A stretch of 61,135 bases of DNA, taken from Candidatus Zixiibacteriota bacterium (lineage in GTDB: Bacteria; Zixibacteria; MSB-5A5; GN15; PGXB01). The stretch lies in NCBI GenBank assembly GCA_900498245.1, contig LS998015.1, positions 3,246,668 to 3,307,802 on the forward strand, read 5' to 3'. The translations under genes and the position numbers were made by a program. A model generated the notes under the pieces. It was not told the origin of the DNA. It searched no databases and worked only from the letters and a program-made list of their open reading frames with translations. Shown piece after piece: positions 43,298-50,872 of this stretch (the stretch's first letter is position 1; each line of letters opens with the position of its first letter).

Positions 43298-45661
43298 ATG
43301 AATGATAGAATAAAATCGCTGCGCGAGCAAAGCTTGAGGGCCATACCCACTATTTCATTGGAGCGGGCGGCACTTCTGACCGAATTTTACAGGAGTGGAG
43401 CGGCTGAAAAAGTCTCGGTACCGGTTGCCAGAGCGATGGCTTTCAAACATATCGTGGAAAACATATCCGTTTGCATTAACGAAGGTGAATTGATTGTCGG
43501 CGAACGAGGACCATCGCCCAAAGCCGCGCCGACCTACCCGGAAATCTGCACTCATTCCTTGAAAGATTTCGAAATACTTCATACCCGTGAAAAAATCTCA
43601 TTCAAAGTTGATGATAATTGCCGCCGGCGGCAGAGAGACGAAATAATCCCATTCTGGTCGGGTCAGTCTATCCGCGATCGGATTTTCAAGGAGGTTGACT
43701 CCGATTGGATTGACGCTTACGAGGCCGGGATTTTTACGGAATTTCAGGAACAGCGCGCCCCCGGCCATACCGTGCTCGATGGCAAAATTTACCGGCGGGG
43801 ACTGCTTGATTTTAAAAAGGCGATTCAAGAGAGCATCAAGACTCTTGATTTTTCCAACGACCCGGCCGCTTTCGACAAGCGGGAAGAATTGAAAGGGATG
43901 GCGATCGCCGCCGACGCCCTTATCGGTCTGGCCGGCCGATATGCCGAAAAACTGTCGATTATGGCAGATGCAGAAGCAAATCCTGATAGGAAATCCGAGT
44001 TGGAGAAGATGGCCGCTATTTGCCGCAAAGTCCCGGCCAATGCCCCGGAGACATTTTGGGAAGCCCTGCAGCATTACTGGTTCATTCATCTCGGTGTGAT
44101 CATTGAATTGAACACCTGGGATTCTTTCAATCCCGGCCGCCTGGATCGCCATCTTCTGCCCTTCTATCAGAAGGATATGGAGTCCGGCGCTCTGAATAAA
44201 GAGAGAGCCACCGAACTTCTGCAATCGTTCTGGATCAAGTTCAACAATCAGCCGGCACCGCCCAAAGTGGGTGTCACGGCGCAGGAAAGTAACACTTACA
44301 CCGATTTCTGCCTGATTAACCTCGGCGGTGTCGATAAAAAGGGCGACAGCGCCGCCAATGAATTGACCTATCTCTTGCTCGATGTCATCGAGGAAATGCG
44401 TCTTCTCCAGCCGAGTTCGATGGTGCAAATAAGCAAGAAAAGCCCCGACCGGCTCCTTCTGCGGGCGTTGAAAATAATCAAGACCGGTTACGGACAGCCG
44501 TCGCTGTTCAACACCGACGCGATCGTGGCCGAGATGCTCCGTCAGGGGAAACGGATCGAAGATGCCCGCGACGGCGGCGCCAGCGGCTGTGTCGAGACCG
44601 GGGCCTTCGGCAAAGAAAGTTATATCCTCACCGGTTATTTCAATATCGTTAAGGTGCTTGAAATTACACTTCATAATGGTCTTGATCCCCGCACCGGCAA
44701 GAAAATCGGACTCGCGACCGGGGAGCCGGCATCTTTTAAGACCTTTGATGATCTTTATGACGCTTTTGCCCGTCAGTTAAAGCATTTTATCGATATTAAA
44801 ATCAAAGGGAACGCCGTCATCGAACGCCTCTGGGCGAAATATCTTCCCGCACCCTTTATGTCGATCCTCATCGATGATTGTATCGCCAAAGGGAGGGACT
44901 ACAACGACGGCGGCGCAAGATATAACACATCTTATATTCAGGGGGTGGGGCTCGGCTCTATCACCGATTCGCTGGCCGCCATCAAATATCATGTTTTCGA
45001 TAATAAGAGCATTTCACTGCCGGAATTTATATCTGTTCTTGATGCCGATTTCGCCGGTCATGAGGAATGGCGCGACAAACTGCTTGAGACAACGCCCAAA
45101 TATGGTAATGATGACGACTATGCCGATAGTATTACCCGGCAGGTCTTTGAAACATATTACGCCGCCATCGACGGTCGTCCCAACACCAAAGACGGATGTC
45201 ATCGTGTCAATCTTCTGCCCACCACCTGCCATATCTACTTCGGAAGTGTTGTCGGCGCCACCCCCGATGGCCGAATGTGCGGGGAGCCGCTGTCCGAAGG
45301 TATCTCGCCCGTTCAGGGTGCCGATCGCAAGGGCCCCACAGCGGTCCTTAAATCGGCCGCCAAAATCGACCATATCCGCACCGGCGGGACACTATTGAAC
45401 CAGAAATTCACCCCGCAAATATTAGGCGATGACAATGGTCTGCGCAAAGTAGCCGCATTGATTCGCACCTATTTCGCCATGGACGGCCATCATATACAGT
45501 TCAATGTCGTCGCGGCCGACACCCTGCGCAAGGCGCAAAAGGAGCCGGAGAAGTACCGGGATCTGATTGTCCGGGTCGCCGGATACAGCGATTATTTTGT
45601 CGACCTGGGATTGAGTCTTCAAAATGAAATAATAAAGCGAACCGAGCACGCCGACGCCTGA
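43298..45661 (+). CDS. hypD: Glycyl radical enzyme, trans-4-hydroxy-L-proline dehydratase-like
   Basis: 787 residues of the pyruvate formate-lyase superfamily. Catalytic Cys431 in GASGCVETG, Glu433, and the radical Gly762 in RVAGYSDYF are present. From memory the Clostridioides difficile HypD has Cys434 and Gly765, the same 331-residue spacing, and shares the LREES/LREQS start, RAPGHTV, QPSSMVQISKK and KYGNDDDYAD stretches. HypD dehydrates trans-4-hydroxy-L-proline to 1-pyrroline-5-carboxylate under anoxic conditions. A proline reductase gene (proC) is not adjacent. Assignment to HypD rather than glycerol, choline or propanediol enzymes is by overall likeness; biochemical identity is not proven. 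Confidence 0.88.
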   Translation: MNDRIKSLREQSLRAIPTISLERAALLTEFYRSGAAEKVSVPVARAMAFKHIVENISVCINEGELIVGERGPSPKAAPTYPEICTHSLKDFEILHTREKISFKVDDNCRRRQRDEIIPFWSGQSIRDRIFKEVDSDWIDAYEAGIFTEFQEQRAPGHTVLDGKIYRRGLLDFKKAIQESIKTLDFSNDPAAFDKREELKGMAIAADALIGLAGRYAEKLSIMADAEANPDRKSELEKMAAICRKVPANAPETFWEALQHYWFIHLGVIIELNTWDSFNPGRLDRHLLPFYQKDMESGALNKERATELLQSFWIKFNNQPAPPKVGVTAQESNTYTDFCLINLGGVDKKGDSAANELTYLLLDVIEEMRLLQPSSMVQISKKSPDRLLLRALKIIKTGYGQPSLFNTDAIVAEMLRQGKRIEDARDGGASGCVETGAFGKESYILTGYFNIVKVLEITLHNGLDPRTGKKIGLATGEPASFKTFDDLYDAFARQLKHFIDIKIKGNAVIERLWAKYLPAPFMSILIDDCIAKGRDYNDGGARYNTSYIQGVGLGSITDSLAAIKYHVFDNKSISLPEFISVLDADFAGHEEWRDKLLETTPKYGNDDDYADSITRQVFETYYAAIDGRPNTKDGCHRVNLLPTTCHIYFGSVVGATPDGRMCGEPLSEGISPVQGADRKGPTAVLKSAAKIDHIRTGGTLLNQKFTPQILGDDNGLRKVAALIRTYFAMDGHHIQFNVVAADTLRKAQKEPEKYRDLIVRVAGYSDYFVDLGLSLQNEIIKRTEHADA

Positions 45662-45688
45662 TTGACGACAGGGCAATAAGCGGCAACT

Positions 45689-45719
45689 CATTTTAAAGCA
45701 GTTTTCGCTCTTTAAAATG
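45689..45719. other. Perfect AT-rich hairpin between convergent genes
   Basis: CATTTTAAAG (45689-45698) pairs perfectly with CTTTAAAATG (45710-45719) around an 11-base loop. It overlaps the end of the epimerase-like gene and lies just past the hypD stop. No T run follows on either strand, so it may stabilise the 3' end rather than terminate. Confidence 0.35.
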
Positions 45720-46643
45720 GCGAACGGTTTCGGCGATTCCTTTCTCATACGGAGTGGCTTCAATATTAAATCGGCTCACGAATTTCGATGAATCAAAAAC
45801 ATAATCGAATTCATTCTGGTACAACATCTCGTATGACTCGGCGACCGCTTTATTGAAAACCCCTAAAGATCGCGCCATCCATTTTTTAAGAACCTGATAA
45901 TCCGGTTTGGCCCCCAATTTTTCAGCAGATAATTTGATAAATTCCTCGCCTGTTAATGGCGGCGATGCAGTCGGCAGGTGCCAGATTTGATTGAAGGTAT
46001 TTTCGGAGTTCGCCAAAAGGTACAGGGCCTTGCCGCAGTCACCGGTGTACGTATAAGAATGCCGGGTGCGGGCGCTGACCAAACACTGCGCTTTTTTGCC
46101 TGTCGACAACCGGCTGAATATCAGGAAATACGGGACACTCGATTTTTCACTGTACGGCCCATAGAAATCCGCCGCTCTGGCAATAAGAGCGTTCAACTTT
46201 CCATTCTTTACTTGCGACATCAGATATTCGGCGATTTCTGATCGGATTTCGCCCTTTTTACTGCAGGGATAATTCGGCGTATTTTCGGTCATCGGGCCGT
46301 CGACCCGGCCGTACATATAGACATTATCGAAAAACAGGAGCCGGGCGCTTTTCTCCCCGCAGGCCGTAACAGCATTGCGCATGATAAGGGGCCATTGAAT
46401 TTTCCAGATTTTATGATCATACGGAAGTCCCGCCAAAAGATAGACTGTGGCATTCGGCTCGACCGCATTTTGCACCGATGTAAGATCGGTCAAATCGGCC
46501 GCGGCTGATTCCGTGCCGGGAAAGGCACGGCCGCTTCGCGAAACCAGTTTGATTTTCTTTCCGTTTCGAATCAATTCCTCGGCCAAAACGCTCCCGATCG
46601 CGCCGCCGGCGCCGAGGATAATATGTTTTGATTCCGTGCTCAT
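45693..46643 (-). CDS. NAD-dependent epimerase/dehydratase-like protein
   Basis: About 316 residues from the ATG at 46643 (a TTG three codons upstream overlaps the cupin stop). HIILGAGGAIGSVLAEEL near the start is the SDR dinucleotide loop. The YxxxK motif is not clear: the segment around FFDNVYMYG could carry the Tyr but the Lys position is shifted, so it may be an atypical extended SDR. ADFYGPYSEKSSVPYF is the conserved substrate loop. It follows the cupin gene with near-overlap and is convergent with hypD. Confidence 0.75.
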   Translation of the reverse strand: MSTESKHIILGAGGAIGSVLAEELIRNGKKIKLVSRSGRAFPGTESAAADLTDLTSVQNAVEPNATVYLLAGLPYDHKIWKIQWPLIMRNAVTACGEKSARLLFFDNVYMYGRVDGPMTENTPNYPCSKKGEIRSEIAEYLMSQVKNGKLNALIARAADFYGPYSEKSSVPYFLIFSRLSTGKKAQCLVSARTRHSYTYTGDCGKALYLLANSENTFNQIWHLPTASPPLTGEEFIKLSAEKLGAKPDYQVLKKWMARSLGVFNKAVAESYEMLYQNEFDYVFDSSKFVSRFNIEATPYEKGIAETVRHFKERKLL

Positions 46644-46648
46644 CTCGC

Positions 46649-47026
46649 TCAATCCCCGGTGGCGGTGACCGAATCGAGTTCGACCATCAGTACCACTGCT
46701 TTTTTCGTGGCCCGGGTGCGATGCACCACCCCTTTAGGCACGACTATCCCCTGATGGCGCTTGAGTTCGATTGTTTTGTTCTCGTAATCGACAAAGAAGG
46801 TCCCATCGAGCACGAAGAAAAACTCGTCTTCATTGTCGTGCTTATGAAAATGAAATTCCCCTTTGAAGATCCCGAGCCGAACCACTGAATTATTCAATTT
46901 ACACAGTGTCTGGTTGAACCAGTCATGCGGGCAATCGTGAATAATCCGGTCGGCGGTGATTTTTTCAAGCGGCTTGAACTTGATATCGGTCTTGATGACA
47001 TATTTGGCGTACGGGTCGGATTTCAT
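46649..47026 (-). CDS. Cupin-domain protein
   Basis: About 125 residues from the ATG at 47026 (AGGAG at five bases); an in-frame ATG at 47050 also has a ribosome site. The cupin metal motif GEFHFHKHDNEDEFFFVLDG (two His and the Glu) and the second motif PKGVVHRT (third His) are intact, so a mononuclear metal site is expected. Small cupins may be isomerases, dioxygenases or sensors; no substrate is readable. Adjacent to the SDR-like gene, which suggests a sugar or small-ketone pathway. Confidence 0.85.
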   Translation of the reverse strand: MKSDPYAKYVIKTDIKFKPLEKITADRIIHDCPHDWFNQTLCKLNNSVVRLGIFKGEFHFHKHDNEDEFFFVLDGTFFVDYENKTIELKRHQGIVVPKGVVHRTRATKKAVVLMVELDSVTATGD

Positions 47027-47177
47027 ATCAACTCCTGACACTTTTCCCATATTTTTTCCTCATAATATTGAAGTCAATACGCATAAAAGCAATAGATAGG
47101 CAGAATTCCAGGCGAAGTCTTGGGGTTTTGCCTTTTCTTTTTGCAGCAAATGTCCACATCTCCCCGAGCAGTTGCAG

Positions 47178-47374
47178 GGGCGGACCAGCGTGTCCGCCCT
47201 TTTCCCGGGTCGACGCACAGGTCGACCCTTACATCCAGTGCGCGGCAGACTTCAGTCTGCCCGTCTGCCGTCCTTCCGTGCGATATCCGTCTGTTACCCG
47301 TTTGTCCGGACGTATTGCAATACGCCCCTACGATATTCCATCTCCTGCAATGTCATTCCGGCGAAGGCCGGAAT
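47178..47374. repeat. Array of five short palindromes (REP-like)
   Basis: Perfect hairpins at 47178-47199 (8-bp stem, 6-base loop), 47207-47228 (8-bp, 6-base loop), 47244-47261 (7-bp, TTCA loop), 47311-47324 (palindrome CGTATTGCAATACG) and 47355-47374 (ATTCCGGC / GCCGGAAT with GAAG loop). The first three share the outline GG...GAC / GTC...CC with different inner sequence. The last resembles widespread intergenic repeats of the ATTCCSGC-loop-GCSGGAAT type known in several phyla. Confidence 0.75.
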
Positions 47375-47437
47375 CCAGGGGGAGGACCGGGGGGCATTGT
47401 TATCATCTTGTTTGACAAGGACTTGGGCTTCCGGGCG

Positions 47438-47490
47438 TTGGGTTTGTTTTTCTGATACAAAAGGGGGCCCCATTTTTTGATGCTTTTTCC
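47438..47490 (+). repeat. ~52-bp dispersed element, left copy (inverted relative to the right copy)
   Basis: Contains TTTTCTGATACAAAA, a central GGGGCCCC palindrome and ATTTTTTG. It matches the reverse complement of 50704-50755 at roughly 44 of 52 positions. Weaker similarity continues about 60 bases past its right end. Its palindromic core with flanking A/T runs could also act as a terminator. Confidence 0.8.
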
Positions 47491-47726
47491 GCATCTTTTT
47501 GTTTGGCTTTGGCTTACGGGAATGTTTGGTGCGCATTTTTGAAGTTCCGCAGGGTCACAACCCGGTTGGTGGCCGGGTAATGATGCCGGGGTTTTTGGCT
47601 CCTCTGCCGGAAAGGATAGATTTTCAATATTAGACATAGTTACCACCTTTCTCTATATAGAGGGGCAGGGAGATAACATCAAAGTGGTATCGAAAGTGCG
47701 AATTAGGGGCAACCAAAGAGCAGGCA

Positions 47727-48170
47727 TTAAAAAGGTGTTCCTGAGGGCGCAGGACTCCTTGATTCTCCCAAAAAGGAAACAATGGTTGAACTTAGGGCCT
47801 TACTGTTTTTCATTTTGCACTCCCATATATTAAGAGAACGCCAGCCCAGGCGTCGCAATCTTTGTCTATTTTTCCTATCCCTCGCAACGTTTCGGCTGAT
47901 TTTTTCCATCCAGTATGCTTTATTTGTTTTGGGAATACGTTTGCCTCTTGCACAATTGTGGCCATGCCAGAAACAGCCATGAACAAATATGACTTTTCGT
48001 TTTCTGGAAAAAACGAGGTCAGGCTTTCCAGGCAAATGTATCTGGTGCAAGCGATAGCGATAGCCAAGACTATGAATTAAGGATCGCACAATGAGTTCTG
48101 GCACTGTGTCCCTATCGCGAACTTGGCGCATGATCCATTTTCTTTTGGCCATGGGAAAAGTGTCAGTCAT
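47727..48170 (-). CDS. vsr: Very short patch repair endonuclease (Vsr)
   Basis: 147 residues. LPGKPDLVF carries catalytic Asp51, HGCFWHGHNC carries His64 and the zinc ligands Cys66, His71 and Cys73, and IWECKM supplies the last Cys (118). The numbering follows the E. coli enzyme closely. Vsr nicks at T:G mismatches made by deamination of 5-methylcytosine, guarding the sites of the neighbouring methyltransferase. The start overlaps the DUF4928 stop as ATGA. It is the last gene of the R-M operon. Confidence 0.95.
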   Translation of the reverse strand: MTDTFPMAKRKWIMRQVRDRDTVPELIVRSLIHSLGYRYRLHQIHLPGKPDLVFSRKRKVIFVHGCFWHGHNCARGKRIPKTNKAYWMEKISRNVARDRKNRQRLRRLGWRSLNIWECKMKNSKALSSTIVSFLGESRSPAPSGTPF

Positions 48171-49093
48171 TTTGAAACTAATATTTTAAGACTAGGATCT
48201 GTCTCGCACTCATCAATTATTTTATTATATGTATTAATCAATTGATCAATTGTTGTACGGCGTCCGGTTAGGGCGAATTTGCCCAGCTCATATAGATTGC
48301 CCGCCAAAAATTGCTCTGCCTCAAAAATATCAAGGCGGTCACCGTAACCAGCCTGATCTGATAGAGCTTCAACGACTGCAGTGCCGCGTTGAGAAGTGAT
48401 TACCACGGGTTTAAGACCATTATTTAGGTTGCGCTGGCACTTCCGGAGCAGAGCCTCAGACGGTGAAATTGTTACGTGAATTGCCACATCCTCAATAATA
48501 AAATCATAGTCCCTCCCCGATTGATCGTCGGCGACGGAGGCCCCAAAGTGCTTTATCGGTGAGGGAATCAAGAGATCCAATTTGGCACCGACAAGATGCT
48601 GAAGCATTGTGCCAGCAAACGTTGACCCGGGAGATTGCTGTTGCCTTTTTTGGGCTTGCAGTAGGAGATCCTGTATTACAAAGCGAAGGGATTTTGACGG
48701 GTCAAAATGCAATATGAATGGTTCTTTGGAAAAATATTTATTTACTTGATCAATCCACCAGCTTTCTATAGCTTCGAGGTCGACGGTTCCGTGAGCATTG
48801 AGTTTATTCAAAAATGTCACATATTTTTTCATATTGCCGACGCTACCTCTGCTCGTGCGGCCGCCCTCTTCAGCCAGAATTCGATAAATACCATGGTCAT
48901 TTAGGATTGCTTGAACGGCTGATTTGCCCAAACCCATAACTTGCCCTCCCGCAGAGGTCAATAACTGATTTGCCCCCAGTGGCAGGCCAAGATCCTTTGC
49001 ATGTCTAGTAACTACCAAAGCGACACATAAAGCACCTTTATTTTTCATCTTATTCCGTAAGGCGAATTCATCTAGTAACTTGCCTAGATTCAT
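48167..49093 (-). CDS. DUF4928 protein, probable restriction endonuclease
   Basis: 308 residues. DUF4928 proteins are usually encoded beside 5-cytosine methyltransferases, so a type II restriction role is likely. A nuclease-like core is visible at DYDFIIEDVAIHVTIS (195-210): Asp197 and an Ile-His-Val-Thr strand where a PD-(D/E)xK enzyme would have E-x-K. The canonical Lys is missing, so the active site, if any, is atypical. It is joined by ATGA overlaps to the methyltransferase upstream and vsr downstream. Confidence 0.75.
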   Translation of the reverse strand: MNLGKLLDEFALRNKMKNKGALCVALVVTRHAKDLGLPLGANQLLTSAGGQVMGLGKSAVQAILNDHGIYRILAEEGGRTSRGSVGNMKKYVTFLNKLNAHGTVDLEAIESWWIDQVNKYFSKEPFILHFDPSKSLRFVIQDLLLQAQKRQQQSPGSTFAGTMLQHLVGAKLDLLIPSPIKHFGASVADDQSGRDYDFIIEDVAIHVTISPSEALLRKCQRNLNNGLKPVVITSQRGTAVVEALSDQAGYGDRLDIFEAEQFLAGNLYELGKFALTGRRTTIDQLINTYNKIIDECETDPSLKILVSK

Positions 49094-50178
49094 GGGGCAT
49101 TCTCCATTGCAATCCTAGCGAGAGGAAAGAGGAGGTTGCGTGCTAAGTATCGGACCACTGGAACAGCTACAGCATCCCCCATAGCCCAATAGCCATCATT
49201 ATAAGTGCCCGGAATCCTATAATCCTTACGAACTCCCATAAGGGCCTTTGCCTCCTTCACAGTAATTAGCCTTACATTCAAAAAACCATTGTTCTTAATG
49301 ATGAAATATTGTCTGCTGCTTCCGCCCTGGGGCGTTCTTAAACAGCCCGCGGTCCCGTCGAATCTGAGCTCCAATACTTGCTTGCCGTCGCGAATACGTT
49401 TATATCCGGGAAACACAAAACGGTCCGGAGAATTTTTCACTTTTTCAAGATGCTTCGGTGGTATGAGATCAATTAGGCGCCTATGCTGATCCGCGTAAAC
49501 AAAGGCCGCATCCTGGTCGACAATGTCATCTATTGTCGCTTTCCTGTATGTTGGCTTTGGTAACCGCCACCATATCCATGATTTCAAAGCTTCTGCAACT
49601 CGTTGGATAGCCGGTGGATGGCACCAAAGCGGCTGTGCAGATTCAAACTCTGCTGTAACTAGGCTATTGCTGACTGCCACGACAAAGACTCGTTTTCGAG
49701 ATTGGGGAACCCAGTTGATGGCATCAAGGACAATAGCACCGACTCTATATCCCCTTTCGACTAGAGCATTATGAAGGTGGCGGTAGTGAGAGCCTTTATC
49801 AGCAGAAACTAGTCCAATGACATTTTCTGCAACAGCGATCGGTGGTCTGGATGCCATTTCATCCATCACTCGGAGCCACTGCCACACGAGGCCGCTGCGT
49901 TGACTCATAATTCCGTTCAAATTCCCAGCGAGCGATAGGTCTTGGCAGGGAAAGCTACCCCAAGAAAGACAGGAAGAAGGCAAATCCTTCCCCTGCACTA
50001 GCTCAATAGGACCAAGCTTAAATATGTCTTTTTTATGATTGGCACAAAAAACGGCAGCCTTCTTGGGGCTATTGTCATTAGCCCAGACAGCTGTGAAATA
50101 GGACTTTAATCCTTCTGTTACTAGGCCGCTGCCTGCGAAAAAGTCCAGAAACGGAAGGGGAATATATACTCCTGACAT
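49090..50178 (-). CDS. DNA (cytosine-5) methyltransferase
   Basis: 362 residues with all main motifs in order: I FLDFFAGSGLVTEGL (10-24), IV GSFPCQD with catalytic Cys78, VI AENV (117-120), VIII PQSRKRVFV (158-166) and X GDAVAVPVVRYLA near the C-terminus. The target recognition region lies between VIII and X (about 190-300); its sequence specificity cannot be read. It is first in a tight operon with the DUF4928 protein and vsr. No clear ribosome site precedes the ATG, which lies only 5 bases after a TATAAT, so a nearly leaderless transcript is possible. Confidence 0.95.
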   Translation of the reverse strand: MSGVYIPLPFLDFFAGSGLVTEGLKSYFTAVWANDNSPKKAAVFCANHKKDIFKLGPIELVQGKDLPSSCLSWGSFPCQDLSLAGNLNGIMSQRSGLVWQWLRVMDEMASRPPIAVAENVIGLVSADKGSHYRHLHNALVERGYRVGAIVLDAINWVPQSRKRVFVVAVSNSLVTAEFESAQPLWCHPPAIQRVAEALKSWIWWRLPKPTYRKATIDDIVDQDAAFVYADQHRRLIDLIPPKHLEKVKNSPDRFVFPGYKRIRDGKQVLELRFDGTAGCLRTPQGGSSRQYFIIKNNGFLNVRLITVKEAKALMGVRKDYRIPGTYNDGYWAMGDAVAVPVVRYLARNLLFPLARIAMENAP

Positions 50179-50224
50179 ATTTAATTATATCATTTCACCT
50201 TTTGGGCAATACACCGATAACCGC

Positions 50225-50386
50225 GTGTCTGTCAAACAATTGCCCGTGTCTCAATACCCCTATCATGCACTCATAAAAATTTCATAAATAATTTATTTAG
50301 AGCCAACTCAATTTAATATATAGACACATATTAAAGACACAAATTAAAAAATGCAATCTACACAAATTTACCTTTTGGCTGTGTCC
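50225..50386. promoter_or_regulatory. Repeated GTGTCT/AGACAC motifs upstream of the methyltransferase
   Basis: GTGTCT at 50225 and 50246 (21 apart), AGACAC at 50322 and 50335 (13 apart) and a near copy GTGTCC at 50381 occur within 160 bases. The two groups face each other. Controller-type binding sites upstream of R-M operons often look like this, but no controller gene is present. Confidence 0.25.
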
Positions 50387-50443
50387 TGATCTTAATATCG
50401 TTATAAAGGCTGACAAATCTCGTCAGTAAAAATTGAATTTTTG

Positions 50444-50518
50444 TAGGTTAAGCCGACTTGCGGCTTGACGCATTCTGGGGCGCAGGAAATTGTCAGCCCC
50501 AAGTGGGCCTGACCTGCG
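50444..50518. repeat. BIME-like imperfect inverted pair
   Basis: Arm A (50444-50482, starting GTAGGTTAAGCCGACTTGCG) and arm B, read on the minus strand from 50518 (starting GCAGGTCAGGCCCACTTGGG), are related sequences of about 38 bases facing each other. Each arm also folds alone (AAGCCG-ACTTG-CGGCTT). The arrangement is that of bacterial interspersed mosaic elements. Confidence 0.6.
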
Positions 50519-50703
50519 AAAACCGGCCCCGTACAATTATGATATCATTTTGATGTGAATCGGTCACCGTGGCGGATAGGTACAGAGAGAACTATAATTA
50601 TGTGCCCTTATTATCAATATCCGATCGATCTTCGCGCCCGCCAATTCTCGCGCAAATTTGCGCCAAAACATTGCTGTAATCTCCACTCCATCAATCGCTT
50701 GAG

Positions 50704-50755
50704 GGAAAAGACACAAAAAATGGGGCCCCGTTTTGTATCAGAAAAGCGAAGCCAA
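50704..50755 (-). repeat. ~52-bp dispersed element, right copy
   Basis: Inverted partner of 47438-47490. It shares the strings TTTTCTGATACAAAA and GGGGCCCCATTTTTTG when read on the minus strand. It lies about 117 bases past the slipin stop, where the palindromic core may also serve as its terminator. Confidence 0.8.
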
Positions 50756-50872
50756 ATATACGGCATCCATTTGCCGATCATCCACTTACGGTGGAAATTA
50801 ATTGGCTTCGATTTATTCCATGTATTGCGGGGCAAGAGGTTACGGCTAATAAAGAGAGTTGCCGAATCGCCG

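Larger units (their letters stand above)
47051..47726. other. 676-bp repeat-rich non-coding stretch, left edge of the R-M island
   Basis: No convincing gene is present: open frames here are simple translations of palindromic repeats. The stretch holds five short GC-rich palindromes (47178-47374) and one copy of a ~52-base element (47438-47490) whose inverted partner lies at 50704-50755, on the far side of the methyltransferase operon. It marks a likely integration or recombination boundary. Confidence 0.7.
50179..50872. other. 694-bp non-coding stretch, right edge of the R-M island
   Basis: No gene is supported. The part next to the methyltransferase start (50179-50440) is AT-rich and contains five GTGTCT/AGACAC-type hexamers. 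A BIME-like inverted pair follows (50444-50518), then a region of weak similarity to the left-edge repeat and the right copy of the ~52-bp element (50704-50755). The remainder up to the slipin stop shows nothing recognisable. Confidence 0.65.

Noticed and set aside
43598-44674. A 358-codon minus-strand frame within hypD
   Set aside because: Antisense to a clear glycyl radical enzyme, no start signal.
47178-47374. Possible CRISPR array
   Set aside because: The palindromes differ in sequence, spacing is irregular and there are no cas genes.
47068-47455. Overlapping plus-strand frames of about 100-115 codons with Pro/Arg/Gly-rich products
   Set aside because: They are translations of palindromic repeats; no ribosome site and no homologue pattern.
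47051-50872. Prophage or integrative element with its own integrase
   Set aside because: No integrase, transposase, relaxase, phage gene or tRNA attachment site is present in the window.
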